Of a DNA stretch of 64,000 nt, positions 1 through 11,700 are shown piece by piece (position 1 is the stretch's first letter; each line of letters opens with the position of its first letter). This stretch comes from Porphyra umbilicalis (taxonomy: Eukaryota; Rhodophyta; Bangiophyceae; Bangiales; Bangiaceae), in contig KV918868.1 of the NCBI GenBank assembly GCA_002049455.2, forward strand, positions 124,001-188,000. Direction: 5' to 3'. A program made the translations under genes and the position numbers. The notes under the pieces were generated by a model, which was given only the letters and a program-made list of their open reading frames with translations, ran no database searches and was not told the origin of the DNA.

Positions 1-2291
1 CTCCCCCGTCGGCGTGCGGAGGACGAGGGACATGCGCTTGCGGTCGCTGTTAAAGGGCAACTCGGCGAGCACCTCGTACGTCACGTCGGGCGCCTGCCCG
101 TCGTCGCTCGTCGTGCCACTGCCGGCAAAGCCCGCCGCCCCCCACTCCACGCCCGGGATGGCCAGGGACACGGTAACGGAGCGCGGGGAGCGGTCGCGGA
201 GGATGATGCCCCGGTCGCGCGCAGCTTCGACGAGCGCCACCTCGTCGGGGCTTTGGCCCTGGTACTGCAACTTTGCATCCCGGTCGATCGTCATGGCCGT
301 CGCCTCGGAGCGGCGGGCCGTCGAGTTGGCGCGGCTGCCATCGTCGTGGACCGACGGTGCCCCGTCTGCCCCGTCGTCAGAGGAGGACCAGCTGTGGAAG
401 GCGGAGGAGCCCCCGGGCGAGCCGGGCGGATCCGTCGGCTGCGTCGACGGGCCGGCACCGCCGGCACCGCGGCGGCCGAGGCGGAGCATCCGCCCCGCCC
501 GCCGCGACGCTGCCGTCGTTGCCTTGGACGACCGCCCCGCGTCGGCGGTGCCGGCGCCCGCCGTGTCGTCGTCAGGCGCTTCGACCGGCTCGGGCACCAC
601 GTCGTGGCAGAGGGCCATGGCGAGCACCAACCGCCGCGCCGCATTGCCATCGTCGAGCGTGCCGACCGTCTCTGGGTCGGCGCCGGCCGGCCCGTCGTCG
701 GTCAGCGCGGTGCCAATCGCCGCCGGGTCGGCGCGGGCGTCAAGGACGCTGCCCCCAACCGAGCATGCGACAAAATGCATTTCGTTTTCGGTGAGCGTGC
801 CGGTCTTGTCGCTGAGCACGACCGACACGAGGCCGAGTTGGTCGTTGAGGTTGGTGGATTTGGCGTTGAGGGTGCGCCCGCGGGACGCCATTTTGCGGTC
901 AGCGTTCATAAAGAGGCCCTGCAGCAGCCGCACAAACCTGCAGAGGGGGACGTACAAAACAGCACCACAAAGACAGAGAGAGCGAGGCGGAGGGCAGGGG
1001 AGCAGTCAGTGAGCTGGCCATCACTCCCGGCGTTGAGCGTTCCCAGTCCACCCAGGCGTACACCAAGCGAGCAGTCGCGCAGCGGCCGCAACACGCCCCC
1101 ACTCCCCCCTACAACATACTCAAGCGTCACAAAGAGCGACACGGGCACGTGCGTGTTGAACAGAATCATGTACGAGCCGAGCGAGAGCAGCGCCCGCCGG
1201 CTCCCGCTCTCCAACCGGTAGCCCCGCATGTACCACTGGTCCGGCCCGTGCCGCGTTTGCGACACCCCCGCAATGACCGACGCGATGATGACAATGACCG
1301 CCAAGGACAGAAAGAGCCCAATGACAATCCAGTTGAGCTGCCGCTCGAGCACCCCGAGCTTGGACGGCGGCTGCCGCATATTGAGCGCCACCTTGGTCTC
1401 CACCCCCGTCATGAGCACCCCCCCATAAATGTACGGTGTGTTGCGTAGTGTTGTGTCGCGCAGGAGCATATTGTCTGCGTCAACGGCCAGCAGCGGCCCG
1501 CCGCCGACGCGCATCGCCCCCCGAAAGGCGTGCAGCGCCGGCTCGGGCCGCTGCACCGTCACGACGGCGGTGAGGGCGTCGAGGTCCGCCTCCCCGAGCA
1601 CCCCCCCGTCGGCGAGGGCGGGCGGCAGCGACACGCGCTTCAAGTTGGACTCCCCATCCAAGTTGGCCGTCGACACGTACGCGACGCCGCCCGCCACGGG
1701 GGCGGTGGCGAGCAGCACGAGGTCGGCGGGAAAGGTTTCCCCCCGGCGCACGAGCACCACATCCCCCACCGCCACGTCCTGCCGCCGCAGGCGCACGTGG
1801 CGGCGCGGCGCCAAGCCCGCCTCCCGCACCGCCCGCGCCTCGTCGGCGGCGAGCGCCTCCCCCGCCGCCGCCGTCGGCGCGCCGCGGCGGGCGAGCACGT
1901 ACGCGGGGCGCGTGTTGGTGACCGCATCCGACCGCCCCCGCCGCACGTCTTCGTACACGTCGCGCGCAAAGGAGAAGCCGACAATGACCAGCAGCGGCAG
2001 CACGTTGGTGATGGGCCGCGTCGGCGACACGCCCGGCACTTGGGAGAGGATGGCAATGGCGGTGAAGAAGAGGTTGGCCACCCGCCGCAGCTGCTCGTAG
2101 AGGGCCTTGGGGAGCACCGACACCCACGTGTACTTGGTCGTCCGGATGGCATTGTCGCCAAACTCAAACGGCGCGTTGCGCGCCCAGTCGTTGAGGTGCA
2201 CCTCCCGCGAGCCGTCCTCGGCGGCGCCCCCCGCCGCCGGCGCGTCGCCGCCCGCCGCCGACGACCGCCGCGCCGACGAGACGCGGGGCAC
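1..2291 (-). CDS. P4-type ATPase (phospholipid flippase), partial
   Basis: Membrane pump expected to move phospholipids from the outer to the cytosolic leaflet. Two exons are read on the minus strand: about 2291-1120, then 937 to the window edge, with an intron at 938-1119 (donor GTATGT, acceptor CTGCAG). Exon 1 holds the N-terminal cytosolic segment (HLNDWARN, then AIRTTKYTW), TM1-2, the actuator loop with DGES, TM3 and TM4 with the P4-type PVSL turn. The splice restores TLEFVRLLQGLFMN. Exon 2 holds the phosphorylation site DKTGTLTENEM, a long low-complexity insert in the nucleotide domain, then KLQYQGQSPDEVAL and ELPFNSDRKRMS. The C-terminal half lies outside the window. The true start is unresolved: no ATG precedes the conserved N-terminus in this frame, and plausible coding (Gly/Ser/Pro-rich) continues upstream in another frame across a 12-C run at 2348-2359. 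The family call is firm; the exact lipid substrate is not predictable. Confidence 0.9.
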
Positions 2292-5052
2292 GGCGCCGAC
2301 GAGGGCGTCGCCGATGCCATCCGCCGCCGCGGCGGCGGCCGCCGCGTCCCCCCCCCCCCAACGCTGCTGCCGCCGCCAAAGGAGCCGCCCGCGCGCGCGA
2401 GCGACGCTGCCGACAGCGCCGAATCCGCCCGCTGCGCCCGCCGCGCCGACGGCGTCTTGGCCGCGAGCGGCTGCGTGTGGAGGACGATCGGCTCAGAGGG
2501 CGCGCGGCGGTGGCCGGGGCGCGGGGAGGGGTACCCGCCGCCGCCGGCGGGGGTGCCCCCAAAGCTCCCCGGCCGCGGCAGCGGCGCGCCGGGCGGCGGC
2601 GCGCCCGCCTCGGTCGCGGCGGCGGCGGCGGCAGCGTCGGGGGCGGCGGGGCCCCACCCGGGGGGCGGCGACCCCGCCGTCACGCGCACGACGGGGGGGC
2701 AAAGACGTCGACGAGCTCCCCGGCGCGGTCGGGGTGGGCCGAGCCGGGGAGGCCCCCGTCGGTGGGGGGGGGGGGGGGGGGGGATGTCCAGGGGCGTCCG
2801 CCGCGGCGGGCGCCCGCCCGTGGGGGGGGGGGCATGGCGCCGTCGGCGTTGCGGCGGCGGAGCAGCGTCGGGTGGCGCAGAGGGGCGGCGCAACAAGCGG
2901 GGTACGCAGGGACCCACGCGGGGCGGTGAGGGGGGCGACGCGCGTCGGCGGCGGGACGCGTCGGCCCGACCGCACGCACGTCGGGGAAAGGGGCGACGCG
3001 GGCCGCCCCACGCAGACGCCAACGCGACACGGGCGGGGTGGCGGTCCGCCAGACCAGTATGAATAGCAACGAGCGGGGACGGCGGGTCCACCCGCGCGGC
3101 GTCGTCTGCACCACCACGTCGCCGTCGGGGGATGGCAGACGATGGCGCCGCGCCACGCACCGCCGCGGCGGCAGACACACGCGCCCCCGGCGACCCGCGG
3201 TGAACGCCGCCGTCGGTCACTGCGCATGGGCTCGAGGTCCACGGGGGGGCGGTGTTGCCGCCGCCCGCCTCCTCGTCTCGGCCGACACCCGTCCACGGCG
3301 GCCACCCGTCGCGGTCGTGGCATGGCGTGGCCTGCGCGAGGCGGTGGCACGCCCCAGCCCCCGCGCGCGCTGCCGGTCTGCGCGGTCGTGCCGCCGCGGA
3401 GGGTGGGCCGCTGCGACCGCGCGCGGCGTGGCGCCGCGCCGGTCTGCGTCGGCGGCCGGACACGGCCCCCCGCCGGCGGGCGTTGACACTAGATGCTGCC
3501 AGTGGCGTTGCCAATGGGTCCTGCGTCGGGGCCACCCAGGGCAGGCGAGTCAGCTGCGGGGGGTGGCACCGTGTGCGTGTGGGCGCCCCCCCCGGCGGAC
3601 GCGGGGGAGACGACAAGTGACGCGGCTGCCGCCAGCGAGGGGATCCCGCGCCCTCTCTCCCCGCGCCCTCGGCGGCCAGCGAGGAGCCCGGGGGACGCCC
3701 TTCAGCTGTTGGCAGAGCGCCAATCCGCTGGCCGCATCCGTGAGGATGGCCTCCCGTCACGTTTCTCTCGAGAGCGAAAAAACACAGCAGGGAACAAAAC
3801 GCTCTGTATCCAGGCTGCGCCAATAAAAGCGCACCCGTTGGTGCCTCGCCCAAACTCACGGTGAGCTCTCTCGTACAGACCGGGCGTGACCCGATGCGAC
3901 ATTTGGGAGATGAAATTTTATTGCTGCCACGTCAGTGATGGAAAAGCGTTCGGATATGTTCGCTTTCATGTGACAATCGCGTACCTAATTCAAGCGTAAA
4001 AGGCTGATAGCTTTCTGAGGAGCATCAAGAGCCTATCAATGGTCGAAAGCCTCGGCACAATCGGCTGAGAATCGACCTAGCATCAGACTTTCAAAGTGTG
4101 CTGTACTGAGCTTGGGCCGGACAAGTCCATCCAGTGTGAAATGGCAAGTGCACGACAACCCATCGTCCACCACGGCTGCTCGAGCCGCAGTCGACCACCA
4201 TGGCTGCTCCAGCCGCAGTCGACCCGCCCACGTGAGCACCGGACTCGACCTGTCCCGCGCGCTACGTTTGGGTCGCTGGGAGCGTACCGGGGTAACTGCT
4301 TGGTACAGTAGCAAAGCGAAAGTGCTGAGTGCATTGATCAGAAGAGAATGGGACGGCTGTACTGGGAGTGGGCGCCCGCTACTCGGTGACTGGTTGCTTG
4401 GTGTCATTTCGGTGGTAAGAGGTGCGTACGGAGGCGGGACGTATGCGGGACCTGCCAGAGTATCCAAGAGGGCGATATTGTCCGCACTGCCGCTGGTGAG
4501 GGTCAATAGCACAGGACGTCCAGAATGCGATCCAGCGGATGGCTCGAGTCATACGGAGGCCGCGGACCGGTCAAGGTGAGCGTGCCGACATCCATGCTGA
4601 CGAATCGCAGGACCGTGGGATGTGCGACCGGGCGGTGCTCCATCAACCATGCGGTCCAGCGGCGGCAGCTCAGGTCTACGGTTCGTAACGTGGGCATGCC
4701 TAACCCGACCGCACGGGCCATATACAAAGTGCATGGAGAAGAAAAAAAAACAGAGAAGCGTGTGATACGGTACCACTTGGGCTCCGCCCGGCTCTGCCCG
4801 GCATGATCTGCACTATCTGACGCACTGTCTGTGCAACCATGGGTTCGCTCCGCCGCTCAACCCTGCCACAGGCCAATAGACCAGCGCTGTCCACAACATC
4901 TAGTCGCCGACCACCACCAAGGGCGGTCGAGGTCGTCGGAGCTGCCCAGGTGGGAGCGCCACGCAGCACACACCGTCAAACGCCCGCCGTCGCGACGTCC
5001 GTCCGCCCAGCCCAAGGCGGCGGCACAGCCGCACCGCCCCGCAGATGACCGC
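2292..5052. other. Intergenic, GC-rich then mixed composition
   Basis: The part next to the flippase (to about 2700) probably encodes its N-terminus in a shifted frame and holds a 20-G run at 2764-2783. The rest, to about 3860, is GC-rich with many overlapping open frames in all phases, which is expected by chance at this composition. From 3860 to 5050 the GC content drops and no conserved protein was recognised. A 28-bp tandem duplication lies at 4167-4222. Confidence 0.5.
4167..4222. repeat. 28-bp tandem duplication
   Basis: Two adjacent 28-bp copies (4167-4194 and 4195-4222) differ at two positions. Both contain GGCTGCT and AGCCGCAGTCGA. The duplication lies in sequence with no recognised gene. 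Confidence 0.85.
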
Positions 5053-6399
5053 TTACAGGCCAAAGTCGGACTCGGAGTAGTCGTCGTCGTCGTCATCGGG
5101 CTCCGCAAAGTGCTCGAAGTTGAGCTCATACCGCAGGAGCCCGCCAATGCCGCCAAAGCCGCGCACAAACTGGGCGCCCTCCTGGGACCGGTTGGTCACA
5201 AACTCGAGGGTGGTGCCAAACGACTTGTAGTTGTCGGCGAGCCAGTCGACAAATGGCTCGCTCGAGCGGGATTCCAACTCGGTGCCGTCCTCGAGGAAAG
5301 CTGCAGGGTCCTTGGCCTGGTCTGGGGAGAGCACCTTGATCACCTCCTTGCCGGTTTGCGCATTCTGGAGCACGTACCGCTCATGCTCTAGGTTTTCCCA
5401 AACAATGAGCGTCGACACCGCCCCCTGGTCGAGCGCGTTGGTCGTATCCTCAATGCCAAAACAGAACTTGTTGGTGTCCTTGGAGATCTCGTCAAAGTAG
5501 CGCTGGATCAGGCGCTTCTCTTGTATGAACTTGACGTTACCGAGCGTCTCGGCCGACAAGTCGATGGCCTGGTTGAAGCCGTTCTCCCCGCCGTACGACA
5601 CGTCCACAATCTTGATGATTTTGGCGCGGAGCCGCTGGTCAAACATTTCAGACGTCGACAGGTCGTTCTTGAAGTCGGCCGACCCCGCCAAGATAAGGCC
5701 TGTCACGTTTGGCCGCTGCCCGTCCGGCACGTATAGCTGCACTGCAATCTCCGCCACCTTGCGCACGAAGTTGTGCCGCTTCTCCATACGCAGCCGCGCA
5801 AAACGAAGCGCCGACTGGCCACCGCGGCCGTGTTTCTTGGGCAGGTCGACCCCAAACTTGTGCAGCACGTTGCGAGTGTTGCCAGTGAGTAACCCAAACA
5901 GCGCCCCGTTGCCGTCCATGACGATAAAGCCAAACTTTTCGTCCGACTCGAGCAGGGAGCCAAGCGCTTCCGTGTGGAACTTGTTGTCACACAGGTAGAG
6001 GGAGGTGTTGATGGCCTTGAATGGCTCAAAGTCAAATGTCACCTGCTTCTCCTTGTTGTCGTCCGTCATTATTGTTCCGCAGTAGATGACCAGCCCATTG
6101 TCGGGCACGCGGGTGTACAGTTTCAGCCGTTGTTGGGTGGACGTGATGGCGGCCAGCACGGACTGCCGGTTCACGCGGGACTTGATGTTGGAGGCCGTCC
6201 CGTACTCGTCCGCAAGCATGCGGTTGACGCGAGAAATTTGGTCCCGCGGGGGAACAATGAGGGAGATCATGGACGTACCGTTGCCGCGGGCAGCCTCCAG
6301 GGCCTTGATCAGCTTCTTGACCCGCCACACGTTGATGGCATGGTCCCCCTCCTCATCACCCGTCGAAGCGACCGCACTGCGGTCCAGTACCTCCGCCAT
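5053..6399 (-). CDS. ERF1: Eukaryotic peptide chain release factor 1 (eRF1)
   Basis: Recognises all three stop codons in the ribosomal A site and triggers hydrolysis of peptidyl-tRNA, working with the GTPase eRF3 in the cytosol. The 448-residue product has the family's usual length (about 440). The N domain carries TASNIKS (NIKS at residues 71-74) and the YxCxxxF motif (135-141), both used in stop-codon decoding. The M domain carries [20 protein letters not shown] with the catalytic GGQ at 193-195. The C domain ends in an acidic [14 protein letters not shown] tail. The ATG at 6399 is chosen because it gives MAEVLDRS directly before the conserved start of the family; upstream codons in frame have no ATG. 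It is one uninterrupted exon. It is divergent from the RRM-R3H gene, and the starts are 422 bp apart. All diagnostic motifs are intact. Confidence 0.98.
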   Translation of the reverse strand: MAEVLDRSAVASTGDEEGDHAINVWRVKKLIKALEAARGNGTSMISLIVPPRDQISRVNRMLADEYGTASNIKSRVNRQSVLAAITSTQQRLKLYTRVPDNGLVIYCGTIMTDDNKEKQVTFDFEPFKAINTSLYLCDNKFHTEALGSLLESDEKFGFIVMDGNGALFGLLTGNTRNVLHKFGVDLPKKHGRGGQSALRFARLRMEKRHNFVRKVAEIAVQLYVPDGQRPNVTGLILAGSADFKNDLSTSEMFDQRLRAKIIKIVDVSYGGENGFNQAIDLSAETLGNVKFIQEKRLIQRYFDEISKDTNKFCFGIEDTTNALDQGAVSTLIVWENLEHERYVLQNAQTGKEVIKVLSPDQAKDPAAFLEDGTELESRSSEPFVDWLADNYKSFGTTLEFVTNRSQEGAQFVRGFGGIGGLLRYELNFEHFAEPDDDDDDYSESDFGL

Positions 6400-6821
6400 G
6401 ATAAGATAGGCTCCGGGCGGTTGCGACAAAGGGCACAGGACGAGGGCGCGAGGAAGATGGCGGCTCAGGCACGTGCTGCAGGCGGTTCAGGTGGCCGGCC
6501 TGGCGGCGGAAACTGCAGGGGCGGGGCGGGACCCGCGTGCACGTTGTTTTTTGGTGGGCTGCATGCGCTGGCCTGTGGCAATTTCGAAGTTTCACCCGCC
6601 GTCCTTCGGGAGTTATCACAAATATACATCAGTTGCACGCCTGCGGCCGCCTTAGCACTTGTCAGCCAGACTAAGACAACGCATGAGGTGGCCTGACAAG
6701 CTACAGACGTGACACCGCGCCGCCCACGCTGAGCCGATCGACCAACCAGCCCAGGACGCCTGTTGTCGTCGCCACATCCCCCTTCTTTCTTGTAAAACCT
6801 AGTGGCCTTTTGTGTCCTGCT
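6400..6821. promoter_or_regulatory. Shared divergent promoter region (eRF1 / RRM-R3H)
   Basis: These 422 bp separate two outward-facing start codons, so both promoters and 5' UTRs must lie here. No TATA box or other clear element was identified by eye. This is inferred from gene geometry only. Confidence 0.5.
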
Positions 6822-8234
6822 ATGGAGCCTTCATCGCCCGTCTCTATGCCTGATCCCGTCGCCCCTCCTCCTGCTGTGCCGCCGGTCGTAGAGGTCGCCC
6901 CACCTCCACCGGCAGAATTGCCCGCGGTGGCACCAATGGAAGGTGTGGCCTCCACCCCCTCTGCGGACACTGAGCCTTCCCGTTCCTCTGCCTCGGCTTG
7001 CACTCTGGTGGTAAAGTCGCTGCCTTTTCACCTGACTGTCGCGGCCATCACGTCCGCCATCAGCGAGCGGGTGGTGACGCCGCCATCGTCGGTCGCCCCC
7101 GTCCGGGACCACCGCGGTGTCTTTCGGGGCACCGCCTTCGTCTCGTTCGCTTCTCTGGCTAGCGCCAATGCGGCTGCCGAAGCACTGACGGGCGCGCAGA
7201 TTGGCAGTCGTCGCATCATTGTCGAGCGGGTCCGCGAGTCGGTGTCGGCGGCTGCTAAGGAAAAGGAGCTCCGCCGTGCTGCGCTGGCTAAAGGCGTATC
7301 TGCCGAGGCGGTGGACGCCATGGAAGCCTTTGTGCTCTCCTTTTTGCGTTCGCCAAGCTCGGCGACGCCTGCTGCGGACGCGCCGACCAGCAGGGTTATC
7401 GACCGCCCCCTCTCCTCCGCCGAGCGTCGCTACGTACACGCGCGGGCTGGCTCCCTTGGCCTCGTCCACTTGACCGTCCCCTGGGGAGACAGCGAGTCGG
7501 AGCGGACCGTAGAGGTTGGGGTAAAGACGGCAGGCGTGTCGCCGCCCGCGGCCGCCGACGTGGGGGATGGTGGCGACGGGGGGGCGGCGGCGGAGGTGGC
7601 GGCCATGGCGACGGCCAACAGCAAGAAGGGCAAGAAGAAGAAAATGAAGGCGATGGAGGAGGGCGATGGTGACGCGGTGGCCGAAGCGGACCTTCCCCCC
7701 TTGGTCAAGGGCCGCCCGGACGTCATGGCGCTGGCGCGCACCCACAAGCTGTCGGGGCCCAACGAGTCGTACGTGGCGCCGGTCAAGGGCGAGGTGCGCG
7801 CGGAGGACCTGAAGGGCATCAAGTTTTTCCGCCCCCGGTTTGCTGCTGCCGCCGCGGCTGCGGCCACTGCCGGTGGCGTGGCGTCCAAGGCTGCAGCCGG
7901 CGCTGCGGCACCGCCATCTGCGGCCTCTCCGAGTGCACAGCCGGCTGCGACTAGGGTGCCGGTGACCGACTGTCGGCCAGACTCGTCGGCCAAGGACGGG
8001 GCGGACGGCATCCTCGTGAAGGGCGGCCACCGGCAGTGGTACGCACCTCCACGGCAACCGACCGGGCCGGATGGCACGCTGGGCTTCCATTCTGCCAGGA
8101 AAGCTGCCGAGGCTGCGCTGGAGAAGATGAAACTGGTAGGGGATGCAGGCGGTGTTGACGGCAATGACGCGGTAGGCAATCAGTGCGCCGCAGACGGTTT
8201 GGGGGAAGGGGGTGGGGACGGCGCAGACGCTTGA
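6822..8234 (+). CDS. RRM and R3H domain RNA-binding protein
   Basis: A 470-residue protein predicted to bind single-stranded nucleic acid, probably RNA. After a Pro/Ala-rich start there is an RRM at about residues 60-140, with an RNP2-like LVVKSLP and an RNP1-like FRGTAFVSF. An R3H-like segment follows at about 190-225 (LSSAERRYVHARA, then GLVHLTV). A basic KKGKKKKMK tract near residue 270 may serve nuclear or nucleolar targeting. The C-terminal half is Ala/Gly-rich with short conserved-looking islands such as GPNESYVAP and KGGHRQWYAPPR. The ATG at 6822 is the first in frame; the preceding codons back to 6810 are open but contain no ATG. It is divergent from eRF1 and convergent with the TBC1D23-like gene. 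The domain calls are by eye; the specific RNA target and orthology are unknown. Confidence 0.8.
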   Translation: MEPSSPVSMPDPVAPPPAVPPVVEVAPPPPAELPAVAPMEGVASTPSADTEPSRSSASACTLVVKSLPFHLTVAAITSAISERVVTPPSSVAPVRDHRGVFRGTAFVSFASLASANAAAEALTGAQIGSRRIIVERVRESVSAAAKEKELRRAALAKGVSAEAVDAMEAFVLSFLRSPSSATPAADAPTSRVIDRPLSSAERRYVHARAGSLGLVHLTVPWGDSESERTVEVGVKTAGVSPPAAADVGDGGDGGAAAEVAAMATANSKKGKKKKMKAMEEGDGDAVAEADLPPLVKGRPDVMALARTHKLSGPNESYVAPVKGEVRAEDLKGIKFFRPRFAAAAAAAATAGGVASKAAAGAAAPPSAASPSAQPAATRVPVTDCRPDSSAKDGADGILVKGGHRQWYAPPRQPTGPDGTLGFHSARKAAEAALEKMKLVGDAGGVDGNDAVGNQCAADGLGEGGGDGADA

Positions 8235-8746
8235 CGCAGCCTCTGCCGGGAGCGCGTCTGCTTCGGGTCGGGGCGGCGGCAGATTGTGGCTCTGGTGGTG
8301 TGTGCTCCGTACTTGTGGCAAGCTGTGTGGCAAGCTGTCGCCCTGTCATGCGCGTGGTGTCCTGTGACCAACGACTGTTCTTGATGGTCTGAAGGTGGTG
8401 TTTTCTTGCCCTTTTGTACCGCCGGGCTCGTCGTGGGCGCCATCTGTACACAATTGAAGAGTGCCATACAAGAAACGGTTACGAATGAGGTTTCCTGGAA
8501 GAGGCAACAGTAGATTGCTGGGCTCGGGAATAAGGGGCCCGCCACTCACAGACACAAGCAGACGACCTACAGCGCAGGGCGCATCAAAACAGAAGACGGT
8601 GGGAAAGGGCAAGCGCAGGGGTATTCGACGCCAACCGCAACGCATAAACCACGGCAGCAATCTTGCCAAGAGCAGCGCACACAGCAGCGCCGTAGAGGAG
8701 AGAGAAAAAGGGTAGACAGGAGGTCCAACAGGGCGAACGCTCACCC
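8235..8746. other. Convergent 3' intergenic region
   Basis: These 512 bp between two converging stop codons should hold both 3' UTRs. Nothing else was recognised. Confidence 0.5.
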
Positions 8747-11700
8747 TCACGGTGGTGCCGAATTCGCATCCACAGCTTGTTGACCATCCTGCACCGGCGG
8801 TAGCACATCGTGCGCTCCGCGGCCCTGGCTGTCCGCACCAAAAGTGTTGCAGCTAACCTCAGATTGCTCAGCGGACCGGAGGTCGGGACCACCACTGGCG
8901 CCCCGGTCGTCGCGCTCCCTGTTCGGCGCAGATGCGGCGCTCGCCGTTTCAGCATCCGCAACCTCCTTCGGCTCGACTTCACGGCTGGCCCCAGCACCAG
9001 TGGCGCACGCGTCTCCACCGCTCGATGTGGCGGCCGCCGGCGTCGATAAAGGCTGCACGCTGTCCGAGTCCGCAAGGGCATTCTTGATCAGCTCCACACA
9101 ATCGCTCAAGCCGTCCGGCATGATGCAAACGACCTGCTCGTTGGGGGCTGACGGGTCTGCCGCGCTCAGCAGCTCAAACGTGACCAGCTCTGGTCTGCTG
9201 CGCTTGAACGTGATGCGGACAATATCGTGCAGATGCCGGATCAGCTTAACCTTGAGTAGGTGGCTACGCAGGCCGTGTGGGCTCAACAGCATGAAGTAGC
9301 GGGTGGATACGCCCAAAAAGCGACGCTTGAACTCGCCGCTGCTGCTGGGCATGTCACTGACTCCACTTGCGCTGCCGCTTGCTCTGCCACGTCCACGAGC
9401 CGCCGCCACGGACGTCTCCGACCGAGCACGGCAGGAGAAGAGGCGCAGCCCGGTCGTGATTGCCGCGTCCGACGAGTCGACGACGAAATCCTTGGGGATG
9501 GAGCCGAGCGGTAGGGTGCGATCGTCCAGCCAGCCCGCCCACGCCTCCCGTCGCCACTTTGCTCGCCCCGAGCTGTCCACCCTGCCCTTGGTCGACGATG
9601 TGCTGTCCGCCGCGCCACCGCTTGGGCTGCTGCTGCTCCCGCCGCCCATGGAACCGAACAGCCCGCGGCGAATTGTCGCAACGGTTGACCGCGCAGAAGA
9701 GCTCCTGGAGGGCGCTGGCTCCCGGTGCACGGGCGTCCCAGCGCTGCTTGCCGGGTGGCGGCTCAGCACGTCAGGAGAGACCAAGTTGCCGAGGCTGCTG
9801 CCGCTCCCGACTTGGCCCAGCCCCAGCCCCGCGTCTATAGATGCTGACGTCAGCCCACCCGAGGAACCGGCACTTGCCAGGGATCTTACCCAGTCTCTGG
9901 TCGGTAGTGGTCGTTGTGCAGAGCCCACGGTACCATCGGGCTCCGTTCGCGAGGTGCCGCCGAGTGGTGGCCTGCCTTCAGCATCTGGCGACAGTACACC
10001 TTGCCCGGCAGACAACGGCGAGGACGGTGGCGACCGTGGGCGACCGTTTAGGGATAGGGAACCAGCAGCAGAAGAAGAAATGGTGTCCTTGGGTCGCCCT
10101 GCAGCCTCATCGTCGGGTGCAAAAGCAGACGTCGCGTGGTCCGTGGCGGCCGTCGAAACGGGGGAAAAGACGGGGAGGGCTGCGGTCGGCGGAGAGGTGA
10201 GGGCGCTCAGGTTGGGCGGACGGACTACGACGCCGTTGAGGGCCCGATTGAGCGCGCGGGAAACCTGTCGACAGCACAACATGCAAAACACGTCGGCAGG
10301 AGAAGCAGTGAAGCAATCAAAGAGATTGGTAGTCAGCAGCCGACAGAAAAAAAAGGAGCAATACCAGAAGGCAACGCAGACGCAAAGAAAATGCATGAAA
10401 CAGGAGAGCACGTAACGAGTCAAGCTTACCTCGGCGTCGGACTTGTCAAAGAACGAGGATATTCCAAAATTCTGCTTGTCCGCCCCATTTCCGCCGCTAC
10501 CGCCCGACGGCCGGGTTTCGGTACCGGCTTGACCTGCCTTTGGTTCTGGGGCTGCCTCCAGCACGGCAGACGGCGCGGTGGCGGTAGTGCCCAAGAGGCC
10601 GAGGAGGGCCGTACCACTGCTGCCACCGGTGCTGCCGCTGGGCGCACCCCCATCGCCACTGCCGCTGCTGCCCTGCGAGCTGCGGCGACGGCCCAGAGCA
10701 GTGACAGCCGGCGACTTGACCGACACATCTGACTGCACGGACCGACCCTGCTGTCGGTCCAGCCGCGACCGCCGGTGGGCCTCGGGCTCATAGTCAACCA
10801 GCTCAACGCCGCTGATGGAGCCGTCTGCCTCAGCCGCCGACACCGCCGCCGCAAACCCGCCGCGCAGAGTGGACACGAAGGGGATCCCCACCTCTGTCAG
10901 GTACAGTGCTAGGGGGTTGATGTCCGTGTCGTCCTCCTCCTTGTCCCCCGAGCCAACGAGGCAAATGTGGGACTTACCACGCAGGGGCTCACACAGCGCC
11001 ACCGCGGCGGTGAGCTCTTGGCGGGCCGCGTCGGTCAGCACCGCAGGGCCGACATCACCACGGCAGCCGCGCAACGCGTCTAGCGGCAGGTGCACCGAGG
11101 CGGCCAGGTGGCCTGCCCCAAACTCCGCCTTTGTGCGACAGTCCCACGTGAAGTAGTTGACGCCGCCAGCGGCGGCAAAGAGGTCGTCTGGGGTGGTTTG
11201 CAGGCATGCCGACGCCTGCATGGAGCGAGCAGCGGAGATGGCCGTCGGTGACGGGCGGCCCGACGCCCGCATCAACCGATCGTTCATCAGTCGCTGGTAG
11301 GACGGGGGTGTCGCATCCGACCGCAGCTTCTCCCCCAACGCCCATAATGTGCGCACTTCCGACGCCGAGTGTGCCGTGAGGCTCATGAGAGTCTCAGGCA
11401 GCAGCGACGGGTCCTTCGTCACGAGAATATCGCGCTTGGACAGCAGCAGGGCCAGCGCAAAGAAGTAGGGCCCCAGCGGATTGTCCTCCAGCAGCAGCAG
11501 GTCCCACAGCGCCAGCACCGCCTCCACCGAGAAGTTGCGGGCAAAGAGGGTGACGAACCAGGACGTGGCGTACAGGTCCGGCGTCATCCCATTGCGCTCC
11601 AGCAACCAAAACAGCACGGGGTCATGGTACAGCAGCAGCCGCCCAAAGTACTTGAATGCCCGCTTCAGCACCCCAAACACGTCCGCCTGGGACGTGTCCA

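Noticed and set aside
1640-3859. A 700-codon minus-strand frame extending upstream of the flippase
   Set aside because: Over most of its length it is an off-frame shadow of the flippase exon and of GC-rich intergenic DNA. Only the part near 2360-2650 looks coding-like and is treated as a possible flippase N-terminus.
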